A stretch of 64,000 bases of DNA from NCBI RefSeq assembly GCF_001637205.1, contig NZ_LVJH01000027.1:115272-179271 (forward strand), given 5' to 3'. A program made the translations under genes and the position numbers. Shown in pieces: positions 26,312 to 35,946 of this stretch (positions within the stretch are counted from its first letter, which is position 1; every line of letters begins with the position of its first letter). This stretch comes from Paenibacillus glacialis (lineage in GTDB: Bacteria > Bacillota > Bacilli > Paenibacillales > Paenibacillaceae). The notes beneath the pieces are model-generated. The model searched no databases. It was not told the DNA's origin and saw nothing but the letters and a program-made list of their open reading frames with translations.

Positions 26312-26977
26312 ATGAAAATACAGAAGACATTGACGACGCTAACGATTGCATCTATCCTTTCTCTTTCACTTGGAGGACTGATGTATGCAGCTGACAACAC
26401 GTTCACAGATTTAGGATCGATTCCTGGAACAGACAAAATCATCGCCCTTCATGAGCAAGGTTTCATTAAAGGAGTCACTGAAACCGAATTTCGTCCAGAG
26501 GCCATATTGACGAATGCTCAAGCTATACAGTTCATCACGAAAGGACTTCAACTCAATCTTAGAACGATGAAATTCATCAAAGCGCCGCTGGCAAGCGACA
26601 ACTTCACACATGTGAAGAATGATGCTTGGTTCGCTGAAGCATTCATTAATGCCTTCTATAATAACATTGATATTCCCATGGATATCGAACCATCCAAATC
26701 GATGACAAAGGAACAGTTCACGTATCATCTTGTTAAGGGTGTTGAAAAAGTAGGTAATTTACCTATGATTAATCTTGTACCTGTAACCATTACGGATGAG
26801 GAAGAGATTACAGCTATGTATCAAGGTGCTATTCAGCGCTCACTTAAGTGGAACATCAATACACTTACAACTGGTGCGAAATTCAATCCTAAAAGCGAAA
26901 TCACTAGGTCAGAAGCAGCTGTTATGATATTCAATGCCCTAGAATACTTGAAATCTCAAACAGTAAAGATACAATAA
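26312..26977 (+). CDS. Secreted SLH-domain protein
   Basis: 221 residues. Signal peptide at 1-26 (LGGLMYAADN cleavage region), then SLH-like repeats: TFTDLGSIPGTDKIIALHEQGFIKGV...FRPEAILTNAQAIQFI, a diverged middle copy, and a last copy with FNPKSEITRSEAAVMIFNAL. SLH domains bind pyruvylated secondary cell-wall polymer, so the protein sits on the wall. There is no further domain; many Paenibacillus genomes carry such minimal SLH proteins. GGGGGAA precedes the ATG. The upstream Fur box may also influence it. Confidence 0.85.
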   Translation: MKIQKTLTTLTIASILSLSLGGLMYAADNTFTDLGSIPGTDKIIALHEQGFIKGVTETEFRPEAILTNAQAIQFITKGLQLNLRTMKFIKAPLASDNFTHVKNDAWFAEAFINAFYNNIDIPMDIEPSKSMTKEQFTYHLVKGVEKVGNLPMINLVPVTITDEEEITAMYQGAIQRSLKWNINTLTTGAKFNPKSEITRSEAAVMIFNALEYLKSQTVKIQ

Positions 26978-27034
26978 ATCACTATACATTCTTATAATCC
27001 ACGCTGATCAGATTCAACGAACTTCTAATCAAAG

Positions 27035-27074
27035 AAACCACCGTCTCTCTGCTTTACAAAGAGCTCGGTGGTTA
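27035..27074. terminator. Terminator between convergent genes
   Basis: AACCACCG...CGGTGGTT with an inner TCTCT/AAAGAG-like extension; lies between the SLH gene and the aminopeptidase gene and can serve both. Confidence 0.88.
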
Positions 27075-27089
27075 TTTGAATTTATGACA

Positions 27090-28328
27090 TTAAGCCCAAT
27101 TTCCGTTGCGGAATACAGCTTCGACCGTTCCATCCGTAAGTTCACCGTCAATCTCAAGTTTGTCTGAGCCAATCATGAAATCGACATGCGTTAAGCTAAC
27201 ATTGCCACCTTTGGATAAAAGTTCATCTTTGCTAAGATTTGTGCCACCTTCGATATTCACCGGATATGCACTGCCAAGTGCAAAGTGACACGATGCATTC
27301 TCATCAATACCTGTATTATAAAAAATCCGGTTCAATCTTGAAATGGGAGAATCATGAGGTACTAGTGCCATTTCACCAAGATAAGATGCCCCTTCATCAG
27401 TATCCAGTAGTGATGTTAAATGTTCGCGGCCCAATTTCGCATCATACTCGACGACTTTACCTTCTTTAAATGTCAAAGTCATTCCTTCAACCAACCGCCC
27501 ATTTAAATTCAATGGAAGTGTACTGGTTACCTTGCCATTCACTCCTGTGCGTAGCGGCATCGTATATATTTCCTCTGTTGGCATATTCGCTACAAAATAC
27601 ACACCATCTTGATTCTCGTCTCCGCCGCCAAGCCACAGATGTCCTTCTGGCATTTCAACATGTAGATCAGTACCAGGCGCGCGGTAATGCAAGCTCTTAT
27701 AACGCTTGGCATTCATTCGCTCTTGGGTTACCTTTAATTGCTTAATGTGTTCACGCCACGCTTCTACGGGGTCTTGTGTGCCGCCCGCTTCAACACGGTT
27801 CATCAGGAATACCGCTTTCCACATCGCTTGCACACGATCTTCTTCCGGAAGGTCAGCAAAGACTTTATTAGCCCATGCGCGTGTCGGAGCCTTAATTAAT
27901 GACCAACTGAATTTATTCGTGCGTACATAAGTAGAATATTTCTCACGCGCTACAGCAGCGGCTTTGACAGCTCTCGATACCTTGTAGGAATCAATCCCAT
28001 TGAATAATTCCGGATTAGGAACCTTTATATGTAGAATGGCTCCACCGCCTTCAGCGAGTTGCTCCATCATATTAGCTTGCCACTTCGGATAATAATTGAA
28101 TGAATCGTCATTCGCCTTCTCATACCGAATACGCGTGACCCCTTCATCCTCCCACTCTACCTGTACATATTTGGCTCCAGCCTCATACGCTTTAGACACA
28201 ATTAGACGTGTCAGATCAACGGTTTCGAGTGGCGATTGAACGACTAGAACTTGTCCAGGTTGGATATTCACCCCGACCTTCACGACTAGTTCAGCGTATT
28301 TATCCAACATAATATCGAACTCTTTCAT
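27090..28328 (-). CDS. M29-family aminopeptidase (AmpS-like)
   Basis: 412 residues from ATG 28328 (AAAAGGA just upstream), the usual length for thermophilic-type M29 metallopeptidases. Signatures: YAELVVKVGVNIQPGQVL at the N-terminus, the E-rich metal region with VEGMTLTFKEGKVV and DEGASYLGEMALVPHDSPIS, NTGIDENASCHFALG and SKGGNVSLTHVDFMIGS. These contain the metal-binding Glu/His/Asp residues. It trims N-terminal residues from peptides in the cytosol. The exonuclease III gene is 37 bases upstream on the same strand, so they may be co-transcribed. Confidence 0.92.
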   Translation of the reverse strand: MKEFDIMLDKYAELVVKVGVNIQPGQVLVVQSPLETVDLTRLIVSKAYEAGAKYVQVEWEDEGVTRIRYEKANDDSFNYYPKWQANMMEQLAEGGGAILHIKVPNPELFNGIDSYKVSRAVKAAAVAREKYSTYVRTNKFSWSLIKAPTRAWANKVFADLPEEDRVQAMWKAVFLMNRVEAGGTQDPVEAWREHIKQLKVTQERMNAKRYKSLHYRAPGTDLHVEMPEGHLWLGGGDENQDGVYFVANMPTEEIYTMPLRTGVNGKVTSTLPLNLNGRLVEGMTLTFKEGKVVEYDAKLGREHLTSLLDTDEGASYLGEMALVPHDSPISRLNRIFYNTGIDENASCHFALGSAYPVNIEGGTNLSKDELLSKGGNVSLTHVDFMIGSDKLEIDGELTDGTVEAVFRNGNWA

Positions 28329-28364
28329 AATCCTTTTCCCCCATATCAAGATAGTGACTTCGTT

Positions 28365-29135
28365 TTATAATCCGTTGTTTATGTCTTCTAGAACCAGAGT
28401 AATCGGGCAATGATCGCTTCCGATTACTTCGTGATCAATTCCTGCATCAATCAGGACAGTATTCAATCTGGATGAGACAAGGAAATAATCAATTCTCCAT
28501 CCGATGTTCCGCTCTCTCACCTTGGCCATATAAGACCACCAGCTATAGGCTTCTTCACGCTCAGGGTAGAAATGTCTGAACGTATCAATAAACCCAGCAT
28601 CCAATAAAGTAGTCATTTTCCCCCGTTCTTCAGGCGTGAACCCAGAGTTGTTACGGTTAGATTTCGGATTCTTCAGATCAATTTCTTGATGAGCAACATT
28701 CAGATCACCACAAATGATGACAGGCTTATGTGCGTCCAGTTGTTGAAGATAGTTACGGAACCGATCTTCCCATTCCAATCTATAATCTAACCGCGCTAAA
28801 TCACGCTTTGCATTAGGTGTATATACATTCACAAGGTAGAAAGTATCAAATTCCAACGTGATGATGCGACCTTCAGCCTCTTCGTCCTCTTCCATCCCAT
28901 ATCGTACAGAACGTGGCTTTATTCTTGTGAAAATTGCAGTGCCCGAATAACCCTTTTTGATTGCATAATTCCAATACTGAGTATACTCCTCACCCAGATC
29001 AAGAATAATTTGTCCTGTCTGCAATTTCGTCTCCTGAACGCACACTATATCTGCTCCAGATGCTTCGAAATAATCATTAAACCCTTTCGTTACACACGCT
29101 CTTAACCCATTTACATTCCATGATACCAACTTCAT
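28365..29135 (-). CDS. exoA: Exodeoxyribonuclease III / AP endonuclease
   Basis: 256 residues, full length for ExoA/XthA. Motifs: LVSWNVNGLRACV (N7 metal region), VCVQETKLQ with the metal glutamate, VYTPNAKRDLARLDYRLEW, CGDLNVAHQEIDLKNPKSN (catalytic Asp/Asn), and the C-terminal IGSDHCPITLVLE with the catalytic histidine. It cuts DNA at abasic sites during base-excision repair. AAGGAG upstream gives the start. Confidence 0.95.
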   Translation of the reverse strand: MKLVSWNVNGLRACVTKGFNDYFEASGADIVCVQETKLQTGQIILDLGEEYTQYWNYAIKKGYSGTAIFTRIKPRSVRYGMEEDEEAEGRIITLEFDTFYLVNVYTPNAKRDLARLDYRLEWEDRFRNYLQQLDAHKPVIICGDLNVAHQEIDLKNPKSNRNNSGFTPEERGKMTTLLDAGFIDTFRHFYPEREEAYSWWSYMAKVRERNIGWRIDYFLVSSRLNTVLIDAGIDHEVIGSDHCPITLVLEDINNGL

Positions 29136-29141
29136 TGTCGT

Positions 29142-29348
29142 CTATTCTCCTTGCCGATTCATTTCTATTCCCAGTGTATCACAAATCCATTCTTTCAGAT
29201 GAGGAGGATCCAGCTCTATCAGAAGAGATAGGAGCAGATTCGATCCCACTTGTTTATCGTTATCTTTCTTGTTGATTACATAGAAATTGGATTTCGAGGG
29301 AATCCTAGAGGGACAGAAAGATAAAGCGATAAGAATGAGGTGATCCAT
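29142..29348 (-). CDS. Possible small ORF upstream of exoA
   Basis: A 68-codon frame from ATG 29348 ends six bases before the exoA start, and its last codons contain the exoA ribosome binding site, as in coupled genes. The second half (GSNLLLSLLIELDPPHLKEW) has a protein-like composition. It overlaps the start region of the divergent germination operon and has no clear RBS, so it may be a chance frame. No family is recognised. Confidence 0.3.
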   Translation of the reverse strand: MDHLILIALSFCPSRIPSKSNFYVINKKDNDKQVGSNLLLSLLIELDPPHLKEWICDTLGIEMNRQGE

Positions 29349-29350
29349 GG

Positions 29351-30445
29351 ATGAGCATTTCAATAGGAAAAATCAGTATTGTACAGACCATTATGATTCT
29401 GATGTTAAGTAACGGACTGATGACACACGTCATCATCAATCCTATGCTCCTCGATGCTTCAGGTAGAGATTCTTGGATTTCCGTCGTGGTGTCCTTTTTT
29501 ATTTTCATACCTTGGTTCGTCTTACTCGTAATGTTCATGAGAAAGTCAGGACAACAGAAGCTGCTCCCGTGGCTTATTTCACGAACTAATCCAATCATCG
29601 CTTGGATACTCATCATTCCGATCTGTATACAACTTTATTTAATTGGTGGAACAACCGTATTTCATACAACAACATGGACTTTTACCAACTTTCTACCCTC
29701 TACGCCAAAGCTGGTATTAGTAGTGGTCTTAGTTCTTGTGTGCTTTTACTGTGCTAAGGCAGGTATTACATCCATTGCTATAGGTTCTGGGATACTCCTT
29801 CCCTTTGTCGTTCTCCTTGGTATTTTTGTGAGTATAACGAATACGCCTCAGAAAGATTACGCACGATTGACGCCCATGTTAGAACATGGATGGGGACCTG
29901 TATTCAACGGCTTAGTGTATATTGGGGGAGGTGTTACGGAGTTACTTATTATTGTAGTCCTACAACACCATTTGAAATCCAAGATACGTATGTGGCAACT
30001 CCTTTTAATTGGAGCTATCTTAACTTTTATTTCATTAGGACCGATTATTGGAGCCATCACTGAATTCGGTCCAGTAGAGGCATCCAAACAGTATCAATCC
30101 CCATATGAACAATGGCGTCTTCTGAGACTCGGAGAGTATATTGAACATGTCGACTTTTTATCTGTGTTTCAATGGTTAGCAGGGGCAACGATTCGAATAA
30201 GTCTTGTACAGTATCTACTTGCGGATTTACTACCCTTTAAGAATCAAGTCACGAGGACTCGATTTCTTCTTCTCATTGCGACAAGTTATATTCTGTTGTC
30301 TTTGTTACCTATTAGTCAAAATGATTTCTATCTTTGGGCGTACGAACTATATGTTCCTGCGACCTTATGTATAAGCGTATTACTCTCTTTATTTTTACTG
30401 TATATTTCGATATTCACTAAACCGACAAAGGAGGGTTCCACTTGA
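29351..30445 (+). CDS. Spore germination receptor subunit B (GerAB/GerKB-type permease)
   Basis: 364 residues with ten hydrophobic helices, the endospore-permease (APC superfamily) subunit of a nutrient receptor. Family start: ISIGKISIVQTIMILMLSNGL. GAGGTGAT seven bases upstream picks this ATG. In the inner spore membrane it binds the germinant and works with subunits A and C encoded downstream. The gene overlaps the next by four bases, so the three are translationally coupled. Which nutrient is sensed cannot be told from sequence. Confidence 0.92.
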   Translation: MSISIGKISIVQTIMILMLSNGLMTHVIINPMLLDASGRDSWISVVVSFFIFIPWFVLLVMFMRKSGQQKLLPWLISRTNPIIAWILIIPICIQLYLIGGTTVFHTTTWTFTNFLPSTPKLVLVVVLVLVCFYCAKAGITSIAIGSGILLPFVVLLGIFVSITNTPQKDYARLTPMLEHGWGPVFNGLVYIGGGVTELLIIVVLQHHLKSKIRMWQLLLIGAILTFISLGPIIGAITEFGPVEASKQYQSPYEQWRLLRLGEYIEHVDFLSVFQWLAGATIRISLVQYLLADLLPFKNQVTRTRFLLLIATSYILLSLLPISQNDFYLWAYELYVPATLCISVLLSLFLLYISIFTKPTKEGST

Positions 30446-31926
30446 ACAATCATTCGGTCGAAGAAACAGAAGTACACTGGACTCCTCAAACACTGAAAGA
30501 CATGTTCAAGCAATCAGACGATATACACATTTTCGTTCATCAATACGATGAGTCTCCATCTTCAACGGTCGTCCTAATATATAGTGATGGAACGATAGAC
30601 ACTAGCCTAATCAGCCGTACCGTACTGCCTGAACTTCACGCATTGTATCGGGAGAATGAAGAATTCGTTCTTCATAAAGGGTTAATGTTTGGATCTTTAC
30701 AACTTGAACCTCTTCAGAACAAGGCTTCTGAAGAGACCCTCTATGAGGTCATATTTGAGGGTTCTCTTGTGATTTTTTTTCCACAACTCAATACATTCTT
30801 AACCCTGAACATCAGTCAGATTCCCGGTAGAATGCCCGAAGAATCAAGCACGGAAATTTCTATTAAAGGTCCTAAGGATGGTTTTGTAGAGAGTATTGTT
30901 GTTAATGTTGCGCTCATTCGAAAACGAGTTCGTAGTAAGTCACTTTGTTATGAGAAACTCATTCTAGGTAAAAGAACCAAAACTAAGGTAGGTTTACTCT
31001 ATTTTCAAGATATCATTTCGCCTAAGATTCTGACGGAAATTAAGCGAAGATTAGATAAGATTGATGTGGATGGTATCTCGGGTGTCGGTCATCTAGAGGA
31101 GATCCTATCCGATTCAAAGTACTCTCTTTTTCCATTACTTGATTTCACGGGTCGTCCGGACTTCGCGGTTAATTGTTTACTGAATGGAAGATTTGTCATC
31201 ATTATTGATGGGAGTCCGATGGTACTGATTGGACCAGGAACATTCACTTTACTTTTGAAATCACCCGAGGATCTACATTTTAATTTTTATTATATCTCAT
31301 TTGTTCGACTCATTCGTGCGTTAAGTTTCTTGTTATCTATAATACTTCCAGGATTATGGGTAGCATTAACTGCATATCACCCGGATCAGATTCCCTTCTA
31401 TTTAATGGCGACTATTTCTAGTACAAGGTTTGGACTTCCATTCTCATCATCCGTGGAAATGTTCTTACTAATTATTCTCCTTGAGATCTTTCGTGAAGCT
31501 GGGGTCCGATTACCAAGTTCAATTGGACAGACCTTAACTGTCATTGGTGGGCTAATCATAGGAGATGCTTCTATTCGTGCAGGTCTTGTATCTCCCTCCG
31601 TCGTCGTTGTTGGAGCTGTTACCGCTGTATGTGGGGTGACATTGGTTAATCAGACCATGAGTTCAGTTCTTAGTCTTGTGAGACTTGGATTATTTATAAT
31701 GTCTTCTGTTCTGGGGATGTATGGTCTGATATTGGGAGTGATACTTCTCGTTATTTATATGTCAAGGTTGCAAACATTTGGAATCCCTTATTTATCCCCC
31801 CTTTCACCTCCAATTTTTAAAGATATACCCAGAACTATATTACGTTTTCCTTGGGTTAAAATGATCAACAGACCACAAAATTTAAATACTAAAGACTCTG
31901 ATCATCAAGGGGAAGATCCAACATGA
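30442..31926 (+). CDS. Spore germination receptor subunit A (GerAA type)
   Basis: 494 residues from TTG 30442, overlapping the previous stop (TTGA); AAAGGAGG lies upstream. An N-terminal soluble domain (about 1-285) contains the hallmark RRLDKIDVDGISGVGHLEE and SLFPLLDFTGRPD region, with DGSPMVLIGPGTF. About five membrane helices follow, including the LPGLWVALTAYHPDQIP motif. GerA subunits oligomerise and conduct ions on germinant binding. The gene ends in ATGA overlap with the third subunit. Confidence 0.93.
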   Translation: MNNHSVEETEVHWTPQTLKDMFKQSDDIHIFVHQYDESPSSTVVLIYSDGTIDTSLISRTVLPELHALYRENEEFVLHKGLMFGSLQLEPLQNKASEETLYEVIFEGSLVIFFPQLNTFLTLNISQIPGRMPEESSTEISIKGPKDGFVESIVVNVALIRKRVRSKSLCYEKLILGKRTKTKVGLLYFQDIISPKILTEIKRRLDKIDVDGISGVGHLEEILSDSKYSLFPLLDFTGRPDFAVNCLLNGRFVIIIDGSPMVLIGPGTFTLLLKSPEDLHFNFYYISFVRLIRALSFLLSIILPGLWVALTAYHPDQIPFYLMATISSTRFGLPFSSSVEMFLLIILLEIFREAGVRLPSSIGQTLTVIGGLIIGDASIRAGLVSPSVVVVGAVTAVCGVTLVNQTMSSVLSLVRLGLFIMSSVLGMYGLILGVILLVIYMSRLQTFGIPYLSPLSPPIFKDIPRTILRFPWVKMINRPQNLNTKDSDHQGEDPT

Positions 31927-33074
31927 TACCACTAAGAAGGCTCTTCGGCATTGTTATTTCCCTGGCACTATTATCAGGTTGCTGGGATGCTAAAGAGATT
32001 CAGAACATAGCTTATGTCACTGCACTGGGTTTTGACTATGTTGACGGAAAGTATAAAGCTTATGCACAGGTTCTCAATTTCTCCAATATAGCGAAGAACG
32101 AGGCGACGGAAATAGGGAAACTTGTGCCTGCGTGGATTGGACAAGGGGAAGGTAAGACGGTTACTGAATCCATGAGTTCGCTCTATTCCACCTCGCAACA
32201 AAGGGTGTTATGGGGCCACGTCAGAACCATTATCTATAGCGAAAATTTGTTGAAGCAAGCTAAAATCCAAAATATCTATTCTGCAGTCAATCGCTATCGA
32301 GAAATAAGGTATAACATTCTAATGTATGGTACGAAAGAGCCTATAACTAAAATATTTGCACAGAAATCCTTGCTAAATTTCTCTCCGATCGAGTCCATTT
32401 TGAGCACACCGGAACAAGTTTACTCCCAGTTATCTCTTATTAAACCCGTCTATGGGTATAAAGTTATTGCGGATTCAAACGAAGGTGGTGGGTCTTGTAT
32501 GCTGCCATCCCTTGCAATTGACAATAAAACGTGGCTAGAAGATGAGCAGAAGAAGCCGATGCTCAAAATGAATGGGGCATATATGTTAAATAATCACAAA
32601 TTAGCAGGATGGATGTCAGTTGAAGATCTGAAGGGTTCTCGCTGGCTGGACCGAGATCTAGAACGAACACTCACAAATGTTCCAGATAGAGGTGATCCCG
32701 TAGCAACTGTGGTATTAATCAATCCCCACAATGCCATAACTCCGATAATTGTAGACGGAAAAGTACACTATGACGTTAAAATTACTGTACAAGCATATCT
32801 GGATGAATTGATTGAATCTATATCTGAGCCCAATTTAGAAAAGGAAACAGCTAAAGTTCTCGTCTCACAAATCCGAAATACATTTAATAAAGGTCTGACT
32901 ATTAAAAGTGACGTGTTGAATTTGGAGGACTCCCTTTATCGATCCAATCCTCACAAATGGCATAAATTACATCAAGAGAAAGAAGATGCATTCCTGTTAA
33001 CAAAAGATTCTCTGCATGATGTCGAAGTTAAAGTCCATTTCATCCATGGTGGTAAATATAAATCGAAGATGTAA
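31923..33074 (+). CDS. Spore germination lipoprotein subunit C (Ger(x)C)
   Basis: 383 residues. The signal peptide ends in LLSGC, so Cys20 is lipidated. It begins CWDAKEIQNIAYVTALGFDY, the standard Ger(x)C opening, and has the three-domain layout of the family. It is an inner-membrane lipoprotein needed for receptor assembly. It ends the B-A-C operon; the terminator hairpin begins inside its last codons. Confidence 0.93.
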   Translation: MIPLRRLFGIVISLALLSGCWDAKEIQNIAYVTALGFDYVDGKYKAYAQVLNFSNIAKNEATEIGKLVPAWIGQGEGKTVTESMSSLYSTSQQRVLWGHVRTIIYSENLLKQAKIQNIYSAVNRYREIRYNILMYGTKEPITKIFAQKSLLNFSPIESILSTPEQVYSQLSLIKPVYGYKVIADSNEGGGSCMLPSLAIDNKTWLEDEQKKPMLKMNGAYMLNNHKLAGWMSVEDLKGSRWLDRDLERTLTNVPDRGDPVATVVLINPHNAITPIIVDGKVHYDVKITVQAYLDELIESISEPNLEKETAKVLVSQIRNTFNKGLTIKSDVLNLEDSLYRSNPHKWHKLHQEKEDAFLLTKDSLHDVEVKVHFIHGGKYKSKM

Positions 33075-33117
33075 CAGTCACACTCACTCTAACTTGGGTG
33101 AATGTTACATCTTTTTT
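33066..33117. terminator. Terminator after the germination operon
   Basis: AAGATGTAAC (33066-33075) pairs with GTTACATCTT, followed by six T. An inner CACTCACT/GGGTGAAT stem extends it. It overlaps the stop codon of the subunit C gene and the end of the convergent chloride-channel gene. Confidence 0.88.
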
Positions 33118-34421
33118 CGTTTTATTTTAACCGAAGATATATTTATTCCATACGGAACCTTCAATAGATTGCTCTTCGATACACCGATCAGTTGAGAAGT
33201 ATAAATACCTGTGTATCCAGAGAACAAGTAACTTACCAAACACGCGATAAACATATATATAGCACCCTCAGATCCAAACAACTCGATCCCCATCAAAAAG
33301 CAGGCTATTGGCGTATTGGTTGCACCGCAAAAAACAGCAATGAATCCTAATGCAGCAAGAAAAGGTGCATACAGTTGAAGCATTCCTGCTAGTGAATTCC
33401 CTAGAGTAGCACCTATCGCAAATAAGGGGGTTACTTCCCCACCTTGGAATCCTGCGCCTAACGTTACTGATGTGAAGAGAAGTTTTCCAAGAAAAGCGAA
33501 TGGATGAACGTTGTCCTCGAAAGACTGCGATATAAGTGGCATTCCTAATCCTAAGTAATCCCGTGATCCAATCAGATATACCATGAGGATAATGATTACG
33601 CCCCCAATAGCACTTTTTAGCATGGGGTTAGGCATGATGGAAGCGAAGTTCTTTTTGAGAAAATGGGTTAACTCACTGAAGATCATGCTTACTAACCCAA
33701 AACACACAGCAGCAACCAATACTTTCAATAATACGATCAACGTTAGTGAAGGAATTTCACCCATATCGTACTGAATGTGCGTAACTCCCCATAGATCCAT
33801 AGCTACCATATTTCCTACAAAACTCGCGACAAAGCATGGAATTAACGCATCATATCGCATCATTCCTAAGGCTATTACCTCAATGGCGAAGATAGCTCCA
33901 GCTATCGGAGTTCCAAATACAGATCCGAACCCGCCACTAATGCCACACATCAATAGGATTTGCCGATCTATAGGTCCTACCTTTATCCATTTACCGAACT
34001 GTTCCGCTAGGCTTCCACCCATCTGAACCGCTGTTCCTTCTCGCCCCGCCGATCCTCCCAATAAATGTGTCACTAATGTACCAAATAGGACAAGGGGTGC
34101 CATACGTAAAGGGACATGCTCATATGCCCGCTCTTGGATTTGCTCAATAATCAGATTGTTTCCTTTAGTACTATTCATGCCATATTTATAATAAAGGTAA
34201 CTTACAAATGCTCCACCTAATGGTAATAAGAACAACACCCATGGATTTACTAATCGAATATGGGTAACATATTCAAGACTTTTCAGAAATAATGCAGATG
34301 CTGTACCTGACAATAACCCGACTACGGCACCAAAGAAAATCCATTTCAGAAAAGATTGTAATATTAAAACATGGATAAATTGACTCGAGATGTTCAACCC
34401 TATTTTCCGTATCCTATTCAT
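33105..34421 (-). CDS. CLC-family chloride channel/antiporter
   Basis: 438 residues with the CLC topology of about ten to twelve helices. Selectivity-filter motifs are present: GSAGREGTAVQMGGSLAEQFG (gating glutamate within GREG), GFGSVFGTPIAGAIFAIE and GGEVTPLFAIGATLGN. The first motif, GSGIP, is replaced by a GGSAG-type sequence, as in the subgroup with CLC-F or voltage-gated members. There are no CBS domains. It moves chloride or fluoride across the membrane; the ion is not certain. Convergent to the germination operon. Confidence 0.9.
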   Translation of the reverse strand: MNRIRKIGLNISSQFIHVLILQSFLKWIFFGAVVGLLSGTASALFLKSLEYVTHIRLVNPWVLFLLPLGGAFVSYLYYKYGMNSTKGNNLIIEQIQERAYEHVPLRMAPLVLFGTLVTHLLGGSAGREGTAVQMGGSLAEQFGKWIKVGPIDRQILLMCGISGGFGSVFGTPIAGAIFAIEVIALGMMRYDALIPCFVASFVGNMVAMDLWGVTHIQYDMGEIPSLTLIVLLKVLVAAVCFGLVSMIFSELTHFLKKNFASIMPNPMLKSAIGGVIIILMVYLIGSRDYLGLGMPLISQSFEDNVHPFAFLGKLLFTSVTLGAGFQGGEVTPLFAIGATLGNSLAGMLQLYAPFLAALGFIAVFCGATNTPIACFLMGIELFGSEGAIYMFIACLVSYLFSGYTGIYTSQLIGVSKSNLLKVPYGINISSVKIKRKKM

Positions 34422-34578
34422 TCTCGTAAGACCTACCCTCTCACGTCCATTAAGATCTATTCACGAAATTCTAGATCATAAAGAAAAGCTTGTCAATGAA
34501 ATATAGTAGCTAAAAAGTTGATTTTTGTATCTGTAATCATTATGATGATAGATAGGAACAACAAAGGGGGATTTAGTG

Positions 34579-35277
34579 ATGACAATGAAAGTGGAATTCT
34601 GGTCAGATATTGTATGTCCATGGTGTTATATAGGAAAACGAAGATTTGAGAAGGCATTATCTCAATTCGAACATGGTAAAGAGGTTGAAGTGATCTGGCG
34701 TAGTTTCGAACTTGATCCTTCTACACCACGCGAAAGTGGGGATCTTGTCGCTGCCCTATCTAAGAAGATGGGTAGATCGGCTGATGAAGTGAAACAAATG
34801 ATGGCACAAATCACTAATTTAGCAGCACAAGACGGACTTGAGTATCGATTCGATCTCACCAAAAACGAAAATACATTTGATGCTCATCGACTCATCCATT
34901 TTGCATCCGATCAGGGGCTTGTGGAAAAAATTAATGAACATCTCTACCGCGCGTATTTTACAGAAGGAGTGACTGTTAGTGATAACGAAGCGCTCGTTCA
35001 AGTTGCTGTAAAGGCTGGTCTTGATGAGAATGCAACTCGAGAAATGCTAGCAAGTGACAAATATTCTGAAGATGTTCGTTCCGATGAGAGTCGCGCTCAT
35101 TCTCTGAAAGTAAGCGGCGTTCCTTTTGTCCTTGCGAATGAAAAATATGCGATTTCTGGCGCGCAATCAACAGAAGTGTTCCTCGACGCCCTTCGTCAAG
35201 CTTGGAATGACGCACACCCAATTACCGTTGTAGGCGGTGCAGGTAACAGTTGTGATGACGGCAATTGCCTAATATAA
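34579..35277 (+). CDS. DsbA-family oxidoreductase (FrnE-like)
   Basis: 232 residues from ATG 34579, with AAAGGGGG upstream (GTG 34576 is the alternative). A thioredoxin fold with the active site CPWC (SDIVCPWCYIGKRRFEKAL) and an inserted helical domain is typical of FrnE/HCCA-isomerase relatives. The cis-Pro motif is in SGVPFVLAN. There is no signal peptide, so it acts in the cytoplasm, probably as a disulfide oxidoreductase. The C-terminal GNSCDDGNC tail has two further cysteines, seen in some FrnE proteins that bind metal. Confidence 0.9.
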   Translation: MTMKVEFWSDIVCPWCYIGKRRFEKALSQFEHGKEVEVIWRSFELDPSTPRESGDLVAALSKKMGRSADEVKQMMAQITNLAAQDGLEYRFDLTKNENTFDAHRLIHFASDQGLVEKINEHLYRAYFTEGVTVSDNEALVQVAVKAGLDENATREMLASDKYSEDVRSDESRAHSLKVSGVPFVLANEKYAISGAQSTEVFLDALRQAWNDAHPITVVGGAGNSCDDGNCLI

Positions 35278-35298
35278 CAACACTATTATGATTCATGC

Positions 35299-35349
35299 AA
35301 AAGGAGTGTCCCAAAAGCCATGGAAATGGCTAAGGACACTCCTTTTTTT
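35299..35349 (+). terminator. Terminator of the FrnE-like gene
   Basis: AAGGAGTGTCC...GGACACTCCTT with an inner GCCAT/ATGGC stem and a run of seven T. Confidence 0.93.
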
Positions 35350-35448
35350 GTTGGAGCAAGGGATGATCTGCGTGGACGCCCCGCGAATGACATTTTCTCT
35401 AATTCGCTGAGCCCTCTTAATTTCTGATAACTCTAATACGTACAGTGG

Positions 35449-35946
35449 TTATTTAGAACTCTCGCCTACGCCATAATGTTGTATGGTCTCACCCAATGTT
35501 GTGTTGCTCTTCTTATTCCATATAACACTCCGCTCGAATGTTCCTTGTTGAAAGAAGCATGGAAACCGTCTCTTGAACCAATCTTGCATTGGTAATTCCA
35601 ATGCCCTCGACTTCTCAACCCACAACAATTCTCCCTCAGGCGGGAATTCTAGTAACTCCCCTTCAAAGGACGTAACGAGATAATTAAACACCATATATCT
35701 TAAGCCCGTTTCTGGATCACAGAACTCATCTAACCCTTTATATATAATGTCCTTCACGATCAGACCTGTCTCTTCTCTGACTTCTCGAATGGCTCCATCC
35801 ACAATACTCTCAGGGAAATCCACTTTCCCTCCAGGAGCAATATAGCCGGGAAATCCCATCTTATCAGGTCTATTCATGAGTAAAACCTTATCTCCTTGCT
35901 CGATCATACACATTGTAAATAACTTATGATTAACTTCAGATGACAT
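35449..35946 (-). CDS. NUDIX hydrolase (8-oxo-dGTP diphosphatase-like)
   Basis: 165 residues from ATG 35946 (GGAG upstream); an earlier in-frame start at 35997 is possible. The Nudix box GGKVDFPESIVDGAIREVREETGL (key Gx5Ex7REVREE residues) is complete. The substrate-binding part PDKMGFPGYIAPGG resembles MutT/YtkD proteins that hydrolyse oxidised nucleotides. The C-terminal stretch adds a short family-specific extension. Single gene. Confidence 0.9.
   Translation of the reverse strand: MSSEVNHKLFTMCMIEQGDKVLLMNRPDKMGFPGYIAPGGKVDFPESIVDGAIREVREETGLIVKDIIYKGLDEFCDPETGLRYMVFNYLVTSFEGELLEFPPEGELLWVEKSRALELPMQDWFKRRFPCFFQQGTFERSVIWNKKSNTTLGETIQHYGVGESSK

Noticed and set aside
26411..26728. Minus-strand frame of 105 codons
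   Set aside because: Shadow of the SLH gene; no signal in its own right.
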